Shown in pieces: positions 20,161 through 29,126 of a stretch of 64,000 nucleotides of DNA. The DNA is from Nocardia xishanensis NBRC 101358 (lineage in GTDB: Bacteria > Actinomycetota > Actinomycetes > Mycobacteriales > Mycobacteriaceae). The notes below the pieces were generated by a model, which saw only the letters and a program-made list of their open reading frames with translations, ran no database searches and had not been told where the DNA came from. Location of the stretch: the NCBI RefSeq assembly GCF_001613365.1, contig NZ_BDCF01000001.1, forward strand, positions 124,001 through 188,000, read 5' to 3'. Made by a program: the position numbers and the translations under genes. How positions within the stretch are numbered: the first letter of the stretch is position 1; each line of letters opens with the position of its first letter.

Positions 20161-21180
20161 CTACTCGGGCATGGGATCCGAGCCGACCGGCCGAATCAGG
20201 CAGATCAGGAATCGCGGCAGGCCGCGGGGCAGTCTCGCGCCGTACAGCTCGACGGGTTGCCAGTCCCGGCGCAACGTCAGCAGCCGCACCGCCACCCTGG
20301 TTCGCTCGCTGCGCCGCTCGGCCAGCTCGCGCAGCGCGCCGAGATAGCCGTTCACGTCGTCGGGGTGCACGAGATGGGTGGTGGTCAAAGTGAATTCACG
20401 CCCATCGTCGTCCGGATCGATGCCGCGCGAGGCCGGGTGGTGCCGCCAGGCGATGTCGCCGAGCGGCGGGGTAAGCCACTCGATGATCTGCATGGTCTCG
20501 GCGTCGATCAGCGCGGTGGTGCCGCCGAGCAGCGCGACGGCCGCGTCGTCGCGGTAAGTCGCGGGCACCAATCCGGGCGCACGGTCGGTCGCCACCTCGA
20601 GTAACAGACCGCGCAGCGCGCCATCGGCGTGATAGCGCAGGAAACCGAACACCCGCGCGGTGCGATCGTCCGGCGTGCGCACCTGCATGGGCCCGCGCCA
20701 GGCGACGCCGGGCTTCGGATCGAGCGCCGCGGTCATCAGCCGATCCCGGTCCTCGCATTCGATGACCCGCGAAAGGAACCACGCGCCGTGCAGCAACGGA
20801 TGCCCCTCGGGCAGCACCGGTCCGCCGCCCCCGCCGTGATTGCGCAACATCCACTGACGGCTGTCCCACACGAACGCGTCGACGGCGGGCGGGTCGGGCG
20901 GCTCGATGCGCGACACGCCCGCCCACAGCCGCACGGCGAGCGGCACGCCGTCCGGGCCGGGCACCGGAATCGCCAGTGCCCGATGCGCTTCGCCGCGCAG
21001 CAGCACCGTGCGCTCGCACCGCCGCCCGCTCTCGGCGGCCTGCGCGATCACCGCCGCGGCCGCCGCCGCCAGTCCGGCGGGCCGTATCGCCCGATGCAGC
21101 GAACGCGACCGCGCCATCCCCTCCTTCGGCACATGCCGAATCACCTTGTCCGTCTCCGCCATATCGACGAGAAACCACAT
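20161..21180 (-). CDS. Hypothetical protein with PAS/GAF-like C-terminus (DUF5593-like)
   Basis: A 339-aa protein of a family frequent in Nocardia and mycobacteria, without assigned function. The middle part (about residues 90-220) is Trp- and Pro-rich. The C-terminal 110 residues look like a PAS fold: a VHPDDVNGYLGALREL segment, then WQPVELYGARL and a terminal ICLIRPVG strand. No kinase, cyclase or DNA-binding domain follows, so it would be a lone sensor or ligand-binding protein. Start ATG 21180 is read directly. Both neighbours lie far away, so it is probably monocistronic. Confidence 0.6.
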   Translation of the reverse strand: MWFLVDMAETDKVIRHVPKEGMARSRSLHRAIRPAGLAAAAAAVIAQAAESGRRCERTVLLRGEAHRALAIPVPGPDGVPLAVRLWAGVSRIEPPDPPAVDAFVWDSRQWMLRNHGGGGGPVLPEGHPLLHGAWFLSRVIECEDRDRLMTAALDPKPGVAWRGPMQVRTPDDRTARVFGFLRYHADGALRGLLLEVATDRAPGLVPATYRDDAAVALLGGTTALIDAETMQIIEWLTPPLGDIAWRHHPASRGIDPDDDGREFTLTTTHLVHPDDVNGYLGALRELAERRSERTRVAVRLLTLRRDWQPVELYGARLPRGLPRFLICLIRPVGSDPMPE

Positions 21181-21363
21181 ACGTCCTCCCCCTCACGTAA
21201 TTCGGTGGTCTGTACTCCTAGCTGTTTCGCTCTCACCAACGGACCGGATCCCCACGGCTCATCGCCCGGACACCGACTTTAACGGTCAGCCGAGCGGCCG
21301 AGGTATTTCGCGCGGCGCGCCGCACGGTCGAGTCTCAGCGCCGCGCCGAGCACGCGGCTGGAC

Positions 21364-21738
21364 TCAGACCCACTCGAGGAAGCGGCCGATGGCGACGAAG
21401 AGCGCGAGGAGCAGGAGCACCAGGTTGATCGGCAGGTTCTTGGTCTCGCCGCGGCGATAGTGCACCACCATCGCACCGCACTGGAGAACAGCGAGCCCGA
21501 GCGCGGCCAGCGGCGTCAGCACCTCGGCGATACCGGTGGCGCGGGGCAGAATCAGGCCGGCCGCGCCGAGCACCTCGGCGGTCCCGATCATGCGCACAAC
21601 GCCGGGCGAAAAGTCCTCGACCCAGCTCATATTCGGATTCGCGGTGAGCTTCTCGTACGGTTGCGCGAGCTTGGCCAGTCCCGCGGCGAGATACACCACC
21701 GCCAGCAACCCGGCGACAATCCACAGTGCGATGTTCAT
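21364..21738 (-). CDS. DoxX-like integral membrane protein
   Basis: A 124-aa four-helix inner-membrane protein of the DoxX family. The N-terminal helix with the typical YLAAGLAKL, the glycine-rich ILPRATGIAEVLTPLAALG helix and a KNLPINLVLLLLALFVAIGRF end are all present. DoxX proteins are linked to redox and thiol homeostasis in mycobacteria (with SodA and SseA), though mechanistic detail is limited. The ATG at 21738 follows GAGGGACG. It stands alone. Confidence 0.8.
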   Translation of the reverse strand: MNIALWIVAGLLAVVYLAAGLAKLAQPYEKLTANPNMSWVEDFSPGVVRMIGTAEVLGAAGLILPRATGIAEVLTPLAALGLAVLQCGAMVVHYRRGETKNLPINLVLLLLALFVAIGRFLEWV

Positions 21739-21903
21739 GGCCCGTCCCTCGTTTGGAATGAAGATCCTTCACGTGGAGCCAAGTGCTTCCCAGAGCGTAC
21801 TCGCAGCAGCGATTGTGTCGTGGAACACTCCTGCGCTACAGTCGCGATCTGAGACCGGCCAGTTCCACAGATTCGGAACACTGCATCGCAGAAGGAAATT
21901 CAC

Positions 21904-23298
21904 ATGCTCTTGCGTCGCAACGCCTGGGCGACCGGACTCGGCGCCGCCGTGCTCGTCACGGCGGCGCTGCTCTCGCCCGCCGTCACGGCCGCACCCCGGG
22001 CGGTCTGCGCCGAGCCCGCGGCCGGTCAGGCTCCGGAACGGCGGGACGCCGCCGACGTCGGGATGGACCCGGCGGCAGTGGCCGACGCGGTCGAGCTGGG
22101 CGCGCGGACCGGATCGCACGCGGTGCAGATCTACCGGCACGGTTGCCTGGTAGGCGATTTCACGCCAACCGGCAACGTGCCGATGCCGCTGGCCAGCGGC
22201 AGCAAGGGCGTCGCGTCGGTGGCCGTCGGGCGCGCGGTGACCATGGGCTACTTCGGTCTCGACGACCCGCTCGGCACGTTCTTCCCGCAGGCGGACGCCG
22301 CGCACGTGGGCATCACGGTGCGTCAAGTGCTCAACCAGACCACCGGCATTCATTTCAGCTGGCCCTCCGACATCGCCGGTTTGGCCACCGACTCGGTGCT
22401 GCAAACGCTCGCCGCGCCGATCGATCACGAGCCGGGCAGCACCTTCCAGTACGCCCAGAACGTCCTCGCGCTGCTGCCGAAGATCATCGAGATCACCACC
22501 GGCACGGACTTCCAGGACTTCGTGCAGCGGGAAGTTATGGGCCCGCTGGGCATCGACCGCGACAACTGGATCTGGCTGCGCGACCGCAGCGGAAACACCG
22601 CCGTCAACGGCGGACTCGCGATGCGGCCCGCCGACCTGGCCAGGATCGGCAGACTGCTGCTCCAAGAAGGCCGATGGGAAGACCGGTCGCTCATCGATCC
22701 GGATTACATCCGCCGAGCCACGACGCCGACGGAAGCCAACGGCGGCTACGGATTCCTATGGTGGCTCAATGCCGGTGACACCTATCGCGGCGTGAACGTG
22801 CCTGTCGCCCAGTTGTATTCGCATCCGGTGTTCGTCGGCTCGCCGCGCGACACCTACGCCTTCTCGGGCGCGCTCGGCCAGTTCCTCACCGTGATACCGA
22901 GCCGCGACCTGGTGATCGTCCGCCTCGGCGTGCCATCCCGGTTCGAGCCGGGCAACCCGACCGGGATGCTCACCGGAACGAGCAACCCCGACAACAAGGA
23001 ACTGTTCCGCAGGGCGAGCGCCGCGGTCGTCGATGGGCCGGCCCTGCCCTACGAGGATCCCTACGCCGTCCACGATCCGAACCAGCCGCTGGTGCGCACC
23101 CCGGAGGACCTCGGCAAACTCGTCGACCCGCAGACCGTCGCCGCCCTGCTGCTCGGCGTCGGACCGTACGCGTCGACGGAGTGCAATGTGCTGTGGTGCA
23201 ACGGAAAACCTGTCTCCGAGGACGTGTTCCGGCTGATTCTCGACGTCGCCGGGCAGATCTCCGGCGCGGTCGCCGCCCTGGGCAACGCGCCGCGCTGA
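21904..23298 (+). CDS. Secreted serine hydrolase, class C beta-lactamase fold
   Basis: A 464-aa exported protein of the serine beta-lactamase/esterase family. A signal peptide spans about residues 1-38. The active-site SxxK is SGSK near residue 100 and the YxN is YAQN near residue 180. Such proteins in actinobacteria are mostly esterases or D,D-peptidase-like enzymes, not antibiotic-resistance enzymes. The C-terminal 100 residues with two Cys (ECNVLWCNGKP) form an extra region that may hold a disulfide. The ATG at 21904 follows a GAAGG box. It is divergent from doxX. Confidence 0.82.
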   Translation: MLLRRNAWATGLGAAVLVTAALLSPAVTAAPRAVCAEPAAGQAPERRDAADVGMDPAAVADAVELGARTGSHAVQIYRHGCLVGDFTPTGNVPMPLASGSKGVASVAVGRAVTMGYFGLDDPLGTFFPQADAAHVGITVRQVLNQTTGIHFSWPSDIAGLATDSVLQTLAAPIDHEPGSTFQYAQNVLALLPKIIEITTGTDFQDFVQREVMGPLGIDRDNWIWLRDRSGNTAVNGGLAMRPADLARIGRLLLQEGRWEDRSLIDPDYIRRATTPTEANGGYGFLWWLNAGDTYRGVNVPVAQLYSHPVFVGSPRDTYAFSGALGQFLTVIPSRDLVIVRLGVPSRFEPGNPTGMLTGTSNPDNKELFRRASAAVVDGPALPYEDPYAVHDPNQPLVRTPEDLGKLVDPQTVAALLLGVGPYASTECNVLWCNGKPVSEDVFRLILDVAGQISGAVAALGNAPR

Positions 23299-23463
23299 CC
23301 GTGGTGAGCGCGCACGGTGGTCGCCGAGCCCGTGGATGCTCGAAACCTCGAGAGACCGGTGTGCCGCGAATAATCGGTGGCCGCGCCGCTAGGCGCGGTA
23401 CTACAGTTCGCTCCGCGCCGAAGGAGACTCGGCCGAACAGGAAACCGAGAAGGAGGACGATGT
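23299..23463 (+). other. Upstream region of the RNHCP operon
   Basis: A possible -10 TACAGT lies at about 23404. The following leader (about 23410-23455) can fold into short GC stems. The stretch up to 23609 carries a candidate leader peptide and a T5 run at 23544-23548, described separately. No terminator is evident for the upstream hydrolase. Confidence 0.35.
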
Positions 23464-23541
23464 ATGAGCCGGCTCGCGCCGAGGGCGCCTCGAGGCGTGG
23501 CTCGGAATCCCGACCGCGCCGATAAAGCCGACCGTCACTGA
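23464..23541 (+). CDS. Possible 25-aa leader peptide before the RNHCP genes
   Basis: A short frame with a near-ideal start: AGGAGG ends 7 bases before its ATG. The peptide is very basic (about seven Arg in 25 residues) and ends directly before CCTTTTT. A strong hairpin (CCGAGGGCGCC / GGCGTGGCTCGG) lies inside it. An overlapping 21-aa frame starts four bases earlier. This arrangement suggests attenuation or arginine-codon-dependent control. Only the reading frame and signals are seen; translation is not shown. Confidence 0.35.
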   Translation: MSRLAPRAPRGVARNPDRADKADRH

Positions 23542-23609
23542 CCTTTTTCGAGGCGCACTCGGCCTGCTCCCGCTGCTCTTCACACAGCCAAGGAGTAAGG
23601 AGAATCCGG

Positions 23610-23993
23610 GTGTCCGACCCCAACACCTCGACCCATCGCGGTCCGAGCCCAGCGCTACGGACCGGCACCTTCACCTGCGTGCGCTGCGGACTCGTGGTGG
23701 CCGTGCTCGCGCCGGACGACAGTCGGCGCAACCATTGCCCGAGTTGCCTGAACTCGCAGCACACCGTCGATCACGTCGAAGGTGGCGCTTCCGACTGCCT
23801 GGGCAGGATGGCCCCGCTGTCGATCGCCGTGCAGCGCAACGGTTCTTGGGCGGTGGTGCACCGCTGCACCCGCTGCCAGGAGCTGTCGCTGCACCCGGTG
23901 TGCGGCGACGACAACCAGCTGATCCTGATGCGGCTGGCGGTGCGGCCGCTCGCGGAACCGCCCTTCCCGCTCGAAGTCTTCGGCGATATGTAG
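23610..23993 (+). CDS. RNHCP zinc-finger protein, first of pair
   Basis: A 127-aa protein of the RNHCP family (PF12647), named for its conserved motif, here in DSRRNHCPSCLNSQH. Two more Cys pairs, FTCVRCG and HRCTRC, complete a likely zinc ribbon, and GDDNQLILMRLAVRPLAEPP closes the domain as usual. Function is not established; ribosome or RNA association has been suspected because of the zinc-ribbon form. GTG 23610 follows AAGGAG at 6 bases. The second copy starts 11 bases later. Confidence 0.82.
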   Translation: MSDPNTSTHRGPSPALRTGTFTCVRCGLVVAVLAPDDSRRNHCPSCLNSQHTVDHVEGGASDCLGRMAPLSIAVQRNGSWAVVHRCTRCQELSLHPVCGDDNQLILMRLAVRPLAEPPFPLEVFGDM

Positions 23994-24004
23994 GCAGGTG
24001 CGAG

Positions 24005-24415
24005 ATGCCGCGAAGAAAGTCGAAAAACGCACGTGCGCAACGCCGCAAGGACGTACTGCACGGGCCGGGCGGTGAAACCGGCGACGCCTTCCGCTGCGTC
24101 GGCTGCCGCATGGCGGTGTCCGTTGTCGCACCGGGCACGGCGCATCGCAATCACTGTCCGCACTGCCTGTCCAGCCGCCACGTCGACGGCAGGATCCCCG
24201 GTGACCGGGCATCCTCGTGCGGCGGGCGGATGACCGCGCTCAGCCTCACGGCCCGCGACGACGGCGAGTGGCTGCTCGTGCACCAGTGCGCCGCCTGCGG
24301 CGCGCTGAAGGCCAACCGCATCGCGGGCGACGACAACGCGCTCGCCCTGATGCGCATCGCGGTGCGGCCGTTGGCCGATCCGCGATTGGGCAGGCGCGCG
24401 CTGCTGGCGCTGTGA
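24005..24415 (+). CDS. RNHCP zinc-finger protein, second of pair
   Basis: A 136-aa paralog of the preceding gene with the same cysteine plan: FRCVGCRMAV, TAHRNHCPHCLSSRH, and HQCAACGALKANRI, followed by GDDNALALMRIAVRPLADP. It differs by a basic N-terminus (MPRRKSKNARAQRRKD), which could bind nucleic acid. Start ATG 24005 is supported by GCAGGTGCGAG upstream. The pair forms one operon. Loss of zinc ligands is not apparent in either copy. Confidence 0.82.
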   Translation: MPRRKSKNARAQRRKDVLHGPGGETGDAFRCVGCRMAVSVVAPGTAHRNHCPHCLSSRHVDGRIPGDRASSCGGRMTALSLTARDDGEWLLVHQCAACGALKANRIAGDDNALALMRIAVRPLADPRLGRRALLAL

Positions 24416-24443
24416 CAGCCGGGGCCGGGCGACCGGCCCCGGC

Positions 24444-26558
24444 TCACCACCAGCCGAGAATCGGCGCCAGCTGGCGACCGAGCTCGGGAGCCAGCGATCG
24501 CGAGTAGCTGGCGGTGAGGTGGTGCTCGTCGTGATAGACGAGGATGTTGCCCTCGATCACCGGGCAGACCTCCGGCGTACACACGGCATCGGTCAGGTCG
24601 AGCGGGTACACGTTCGGGAACGACGCGGCGGGCTCGGCGGCGGGGTTCACCTCGTCGAGCGCGTCGGCCCGGCGCATGCCGCAGGTCGTGCCGTCGCCGT
24701 TCTGAGCGAGGCAGTCGATGGCGCGGTAGCGGATGCCGTCCCTGCGCAGCCACGGTGTGTCGCGGACGGCGAGCACATTGAGTCCGTGCTCGGCCAAGCG
24801 GGACCAAACCTCCAGGTAGTCCGTGGGGGTCTCGTCACCGGTGGGATCGCGCGGTCGGGTACCCGTGGTGAACACCCATTGCGGCCGGTCGACGCCGAGG
24901 CGGTCGATCACCTCCGCCGACCAGTCGCGGCAGTCGGGAATCGGCTCGCCCTTGTACATCGGCTCGGCCGCGACGGTGAGCGGACAGCCCATCTTCAGGT
25001 ACACCGTGATGCGGAAGCCGTGTTCGCGGGCGAGCACGTCCAGCGCGGGTACCCAGTGCTCGGCGTGCGAGCTGCCGACCACCGCGATCGTGCGTTCCGC
25101 GTGGGCATCGCCGTAGGTGCAGGTGATCACATCACGGGTGTCCCAGTCCGCGATGCACTTGTCCCGCGACGGGTAGGCGGCGTCGGCGGGCGCCTCGAAG
25201 ACCGTCGGACGCATCTTCGCTCGCGGCACGGCCGCGCCCGCCGCAAGCGCCTCGGCGCCGGGATAGCGCACCGGATCCAGGTACGCGACCGCTTTCGGCG
25301 GCAGGATTCTGGTCAGCACCTGGGCACCGACCGCGACCGCGAGCACCACCGCGCCGACGGCGACCAGGATGCGGCCCGCGCGACGGGCGTAACCGGATCG
25401 GCTCGTGTCCGCGCCGGTCCGCAGCGGCTCCTCGACGAAGCGATGAGTCAGATACGCCAGGGCGAACGAGATCACGAGCACCGCGAGCCCGCCGTCGATG
25501 CCCGCCGTCGGGGTGCCGCGCTCGGCGAGCACGAAGATCAGGATCGGCCAGTGCCACAGGTATAGCGCGTAGGCGAGTTCGCCGAGCCGGACCATCGGCG
25601 CCGCCGCCAGCAGCCGGTTCGGCAGCGGCTGTTCGGCGGTCGGCAGACCCGCGCCCGACAGGATGAGGGCCACAGCCGCGCCAACCGGAATCAACGCCGT
25701 TGGCCCGGGAAACTGGTTGGCGCCGTCGGTCAGCCAGCCGCAGGTCAATACGACGACCGCGCCGGCTACCCCGAACAGCACCCGAAACAGCCTCGGCATC
25801 ACCAGTTCAGTCGCGAGCACCGCCAACAGCGCGCCCGCGAGCAACTCCCACGCCCGCGCCAGGCTGTCGTAGTAGTTCCAACCCTGATGCAGTTGGACGC
25901 CCCGCGTGGCATAGAGGAACGAGGCCGCCGCGAGCGCGCCGAACACGACCGCCGCCGTCGGCCGGAGTGCGGACGCGTGGCCGAACCGGCGAAAGAGAGC
26001 CACCAGCAACGCGATTCCAGCCAGGGCGACGAGATAGAACTGCCCCTGCACCGACATCGACCACAGGTGCTGCAACGGGCTCACCGACGGGTCGGCGGCC
26101 AGGTAATCCGACCAGGACAGCGCCAGATACCAATTCTGGTAGTAGAGCAGCGAGGCCAGCGTTTGCGCGGCCGCCTCCGTCCACTGCGTGTACGGGCGGA
26201 TCAGCACCGTCGCGACCGCGACGACGGCCAGCACGAGCACCAGCGCGGGCAACAGCCGCTTGCCGAGCCGTCGCGCCGTGGCGGCGAGCGCGACGGTGTC
26301 GGTCGACTCCGCGCGCCGCAGCAGCGAGCCGGTGAAGAAGAAGCCCGAGAGAACCAGGAACACGTCCACGCCGCCCGAGACCCGGCCGAACCAGATGTGG
26401 AACACCACGACCAGGGCGATCGCGATGCCGCGTAGCCCGTCGAGGTCGTGCCGGTAGGCGTATTTCCGCGTTCGCGTGAACCGCCGCTTCGGTGTCGCGG
26501 GGGCGGTGACCGAACCGGCGCCCCGGCTGACGGATGACTCCTCCTCCGGCGTCCTCAT
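24444..26558 (-). CDS. OafA-type membrane acyltransferase with SGNH domain
   Basis: A 704-aa acyltransferase-3 protein that acylates (usually acetylates) an envelope glycan. About ten membrane helices follow the opening HDLDGLRGIAIALVVVFH, whose His is catalytic in this family. A linker leads to a periplasmic SGNH hydrolase-like domain with the nucleophile in VVGSSHAEHW (about residue 500) and a C-terminal YHDEHHLTASYS block holding the Asp-His pair. The start at 26558 is uncertain; an upstream ATG at 26630 adds 24 unconserved residues. Neither has a ribosome site. It is divergent from a large membrane protein. Confidence 0.88.
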   Translation of the reverse strand: MRTPEEESSVSRGAGSVTAPATPKRRFTRTRKYAYRHDLDGLRGIAIALVVVFHIWFGRVSGGVDVFLVLSGFFFTGSLLRRAESTDTVALAATARRLGKRLLPALVLVLAVVAVATVLIRPYTQWTEAAAQTLASLLYYQNWYLALSWSDYLAADPSVSPLQHLWSMSVQGQFYLVALAGIALLVALFRRFGHASALRPTAAVVFGALAAASFLYATRGVQLHQGWNYYDSLARAWELLAGALLAVLATELVMPRLFRVLFGVAGAVVVLTCGWLTDGANQFPGPTALIPVGAAVALILSGAGLPTAEQPLPNRLLAAAPMVRLGELAYALYLWHWPILIFVLAERGTPTAGIDGGLAVLVISFALAYLTHRFVEEPLRTGADTSRSGYARRAGRILVAVGAVVLAVAVGAQVLTRILPPKAVAYLDPVRYPGAEALAAGAAVPRAKMRPTVFEAPADAAYPSRDKCIADWDTRDVITCTYGDAHAERTIAVVGSSHAEHWVPALDVLAREHGFRITVYLKMGCPLTVAAEPMYKGEPIPDCRDWSAEVIDRLGVDRPQWVFTTGTRPRDPTGDETPTDYLEVWSRLAEHGLNVLAVRDTPWLRRDGIRYRAIDCLAQNGDGTTCGMRRADALDEVNPAAEPAASFPNVYPLDLTDAVCTPEVCPVIEGNILVYHDEHHLTASYSRSLAPELGRQLAPILGWW

Positions 26559-26739
26559 CGCACCATCGACCGACGCGGGGCACCCGCGCAGCGCCCCTTG
26601 GCGTCCGCGCGGTGGACAGACGGTGAACATGACATGACAACCCTCTTATCACGTGCGGAGAAGCAAAATCCAACCGGACATGGCCGCCGAAGAAACGGAC
26701 AAATGTCACCAATCGGTTCTTGCTTCGTTCATCCGGTGC

Positions 26740-26745
26740 TAATAC
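26740..26745 (+). promoter_or_regulatory. -10 element of the 745-aa membrane protein
   Basis: TAATAC ends 12 bases before the GTG start at 26758. No ribosome site lies between them, so a leaderless or very short-leader transcript is expected. Confidence 0.4.
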
Positions 26746-26757
26746 GCTCCGCCCCTT

Positions 26758-28995
26758 GTGAGCACAATCGCGGCGGCTGTATCGCGCCGGGCAAGACTGA
26801 TGTGGGGGGCGGTTACCTCGCTCGGAGTGATCGCCGGATATCTGGCGGTGCTGCTGGCCGATCCGCGTCACTACTACACGGACGATACCGAGGCGCAGTA
26901 CGCCCCCATGTGGGTGACACTCGGAAATCAGCTACGGGAAGGTCGGCTACCGGTCCTCATCCCGCACGAATGGATGGCGGGCAACTACACGCTCGAGGAG
27001 GCCGGGCTCTTCAACCCGCCTCAGCTGCTGGTCTTTCTGATCGCGCCATCGATGGACGACCTCGCCCTCTACGCGACCCTGGTGAAGCTGGTCTTCTCGA
27101 TCATCGCGGGCCTCGGCGTGTTCCGTATCTGCCTCGCCTACGGCGCCCGCGCTCCGTGGGCCGCGGTCGCGGGCGTGGCGTTCCCGCTCAGCGGCTGGTT
27201 CCTGTTCTTCGACGAGGCGAGCTGGTTCACCCCGCACGTCGCGACCGCGTGGATGGTGCACGCCTGGGCCTCCGCCGTGAACTACGCGCGCGGGCGCAGC
27301 GGACCCATCCCCGTGTTCGTCTTCCTCTATCTCACGCTCACCGTCCAATACGCCTTTCCCGCAGTGGAATCCGCGCTGGTGATCGCCGCCGTCGCGGCGG
27401 GCGAGATCGTCAACCAGCAGCGCTGGGCTCCGGCCGTGCGGCTCTCGCTCGCCGCAGGCTGCGCGGCGCTGACCGCGGCGATCGCGAACCTGTCCGGAAT
27501 CCTCTCCTCGCAGGTCACCTGGCGCGGCAGCGCGGAGATCCACAACGATCCCTTCCTGACCGTGCCTTGGTCGGAATCGCTCAACGCCAGCCTCCCGAGC
27601 ACCACTCCGGCATTCACCGCGTGGTGGGGCCATGTACAGCCGCTGCCGATGGTCTACATCGCGTGGTTCCTCATCCCCGCGCTCGCGTTCATCGACTGGC
27701 GGGCGGCGCGTCGCTCCGCGCGGGAGTTCAGCGGGATCGCGTTCTTCGCGACCGCGGTGCTGATGTGGACCGCGGGCCCCGGCGCGATCGGCCCGCTGCG
27801 CTGGCCCGCGCGCGTGCTGCCGATGCTCGCCATCGCGCTGCTCGTGCTGGTCTGCGTATTGCTCAGCCACTACGGCACTTTCGCGTCGTCGAAGCGGCGC
27901 GCGGTGGCGGCGGGCGTGCTGATCGGGTTGCTGTTCATCCGGTCGTTCTCCGCCGCACCGCAGCTGGTGCTGCGCCATCTGCTCGCGGTCGCCGTGGTGG
28001 CCGCTCTCGGCGCCGCGGTGGTGTGGCTGGCGCGCACACGCGGCATCGTCGCGGCCTGCGCGCTGACCATCGTCGCCATGTTCCCGATCGCGTTCGCGCA
28101 GGTGGCGGGCGCGCCGATGACGCCGCTGTCCTACAACTTCCCGGAGCGGCGCTCCGAGATGCGGGCCGCATTCCCCGATTTCGGCGGGCTCACACTGCAA
28201 CTCGCCGACCGGGCGATCATCGCCCCCGAGGACCGCGATATCGCGGGCGCGTACGGATCGCTGGCCATCGGCAACTACGCCAAGGCACTCGAACTCGACT
28301 ACGTCAACGCCTATACGCCCATCGGCCACACCGGATTCGCCGGGCTGCTCTGCATGGCCTGGGACGGCAGCACCTGCCCGGACGCGTTCCGCCGCGCCTT
28401 CGCCGACGAGCCGTCCACCGGCGTGCCCGTCGTAGACCTGATGAAGGTGGACCGGGTGGTACTGCACCGCGCCCAGTACCCCGACGCGCGCGACCATCCG
28501 GCCCCGCCAGGTTGGCAGTGGGCGGATTACCGCGGGCACGAACGCTTCATCTGGGTGCTGGAACGCCAAGGCGGTCCGGCCTCGACGCGCGACGGCGTCA
28601 TCGCGCACACCTCCGGCGTCACCGCCACCTCGACCGGCTCCTACGACGACATCACCGCCCGCGCGAAGGTCAGTTCCGCGACCGGTGGACGCGTGGTGTT
28701 CTCCCGCCTCACCTGGCCAGGTCACCGCGTCACCCTGAACGGCCGCAAACTTCCCACGCTCGCCGTCGCCCGCACCTTCCTCGCGGTCGATATCCCACCC
28801 GGCACCCAGAACGCCGAACTGGTCGTCGACTGGCGGCCGCCGGGCTGGCAGATCGGAATCGGGACGACGATCGCGGGCCTGGCGGGAATCGGTGTACTCC
28901 AATGGGCTTACCTGCGCGGACGGCGCCGGCCGGGCGATGTGCCGGGGGTCGAGCGGCCCGCCGTCCGAGGCGAGCTGGCCGATGCGAAGAACTGA
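26758..28995 (+). CDS. Large polytopic membrane protein, GT-C/YfhO-like
   Basis: A 745-aa integral membrane protein. It has a first helix at about residues 12-32, an acidic loop DTEAQYAPMW typical of GT-C enzymes, ten or more helices to about residue 460, and a periplasmic C-terminal domain. A final hydrophobic helix lies near residue 705. The pattern fits a polyprenyl-linked sugar transferase of the YfhO-like group, but donor and acceptor are unknown. The divergent OafA-type acyltransferase suggests joint work on an envelope polysaccharide. The start is GTG 26758. Confidence 0.65.
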   Translation: MSTIAAAVSRRARLMWGAVTSLGVIAGYLAVLLADPRHYYTDDTEAQYAPMWVTLGNQLREGRLPVLIPHEWMAGNYTLEEAGLFNPPQLLVFLIAPSMDDLALYATLVKLVFSIIAGLGVFRICLAYGARAPWAAVAGVAFPLSGWFLFFDEASWFTPHVATAWMVHAWASAVNYARGRSGPIPVFVFLYLTLTVQYAFPAVESALVIAAVAAGEIVNQQRWAPAVRLSLAAGCAALTAAIANLSGILSSQVTWRGSAEIHNDPFLTVPWSESLNASLPSTTPAFTAWWGHVQPLPMVYIAWFLIPALAFIDWRAARRSAREFSGIAFFATAVLMWTAGPGAIGPLRWPARVLPMLAIALLVLVCVLLSHYGTFASSKRRAVAAGVLIGLLFIRSFSAAPQLVLRHLLAVAVVAALGAAVVWLARTRGIVAACALTIVAMFPIAFAQVAGAPMTPLSYNFPERRSEMRAAFPDFGGLTLQLADRAIIAPEDRDIAGAYGSLAIGNYAKALELDYVNAYTPIGHTGFAGLLCMAWDGSTCPDAFRRAFADEPSTGVPVVDLMKVDRVVLHRAQYPDARDHPAPPGWQWADYRGHERFIWVLERQGGPASTRDGVIAHTSGVTATSTGSYDDITARAKVSSATGGRVVFSRLTWPGHRVTLNGRKLPTLAVARTFLAVDIPPGTQNAELVVDWRPPGWQIGIGTTIAGLAGIGVLQWAYLRGRRRPGDVPGVERPAVRGELADAKN

Positions 28996-29126
28996 CCGAT
29001 CGCAGCGGCCTTTCCCGTAAAACCGACCGAGCGGAACGCCAAGGCGTGAAATTGGTTTCATCCGACTGCGAAGCGGCTCCGAATCAGATTCGTAGGAATC
29101 TCCGCCCTTCGAATGAGGACGAACGT

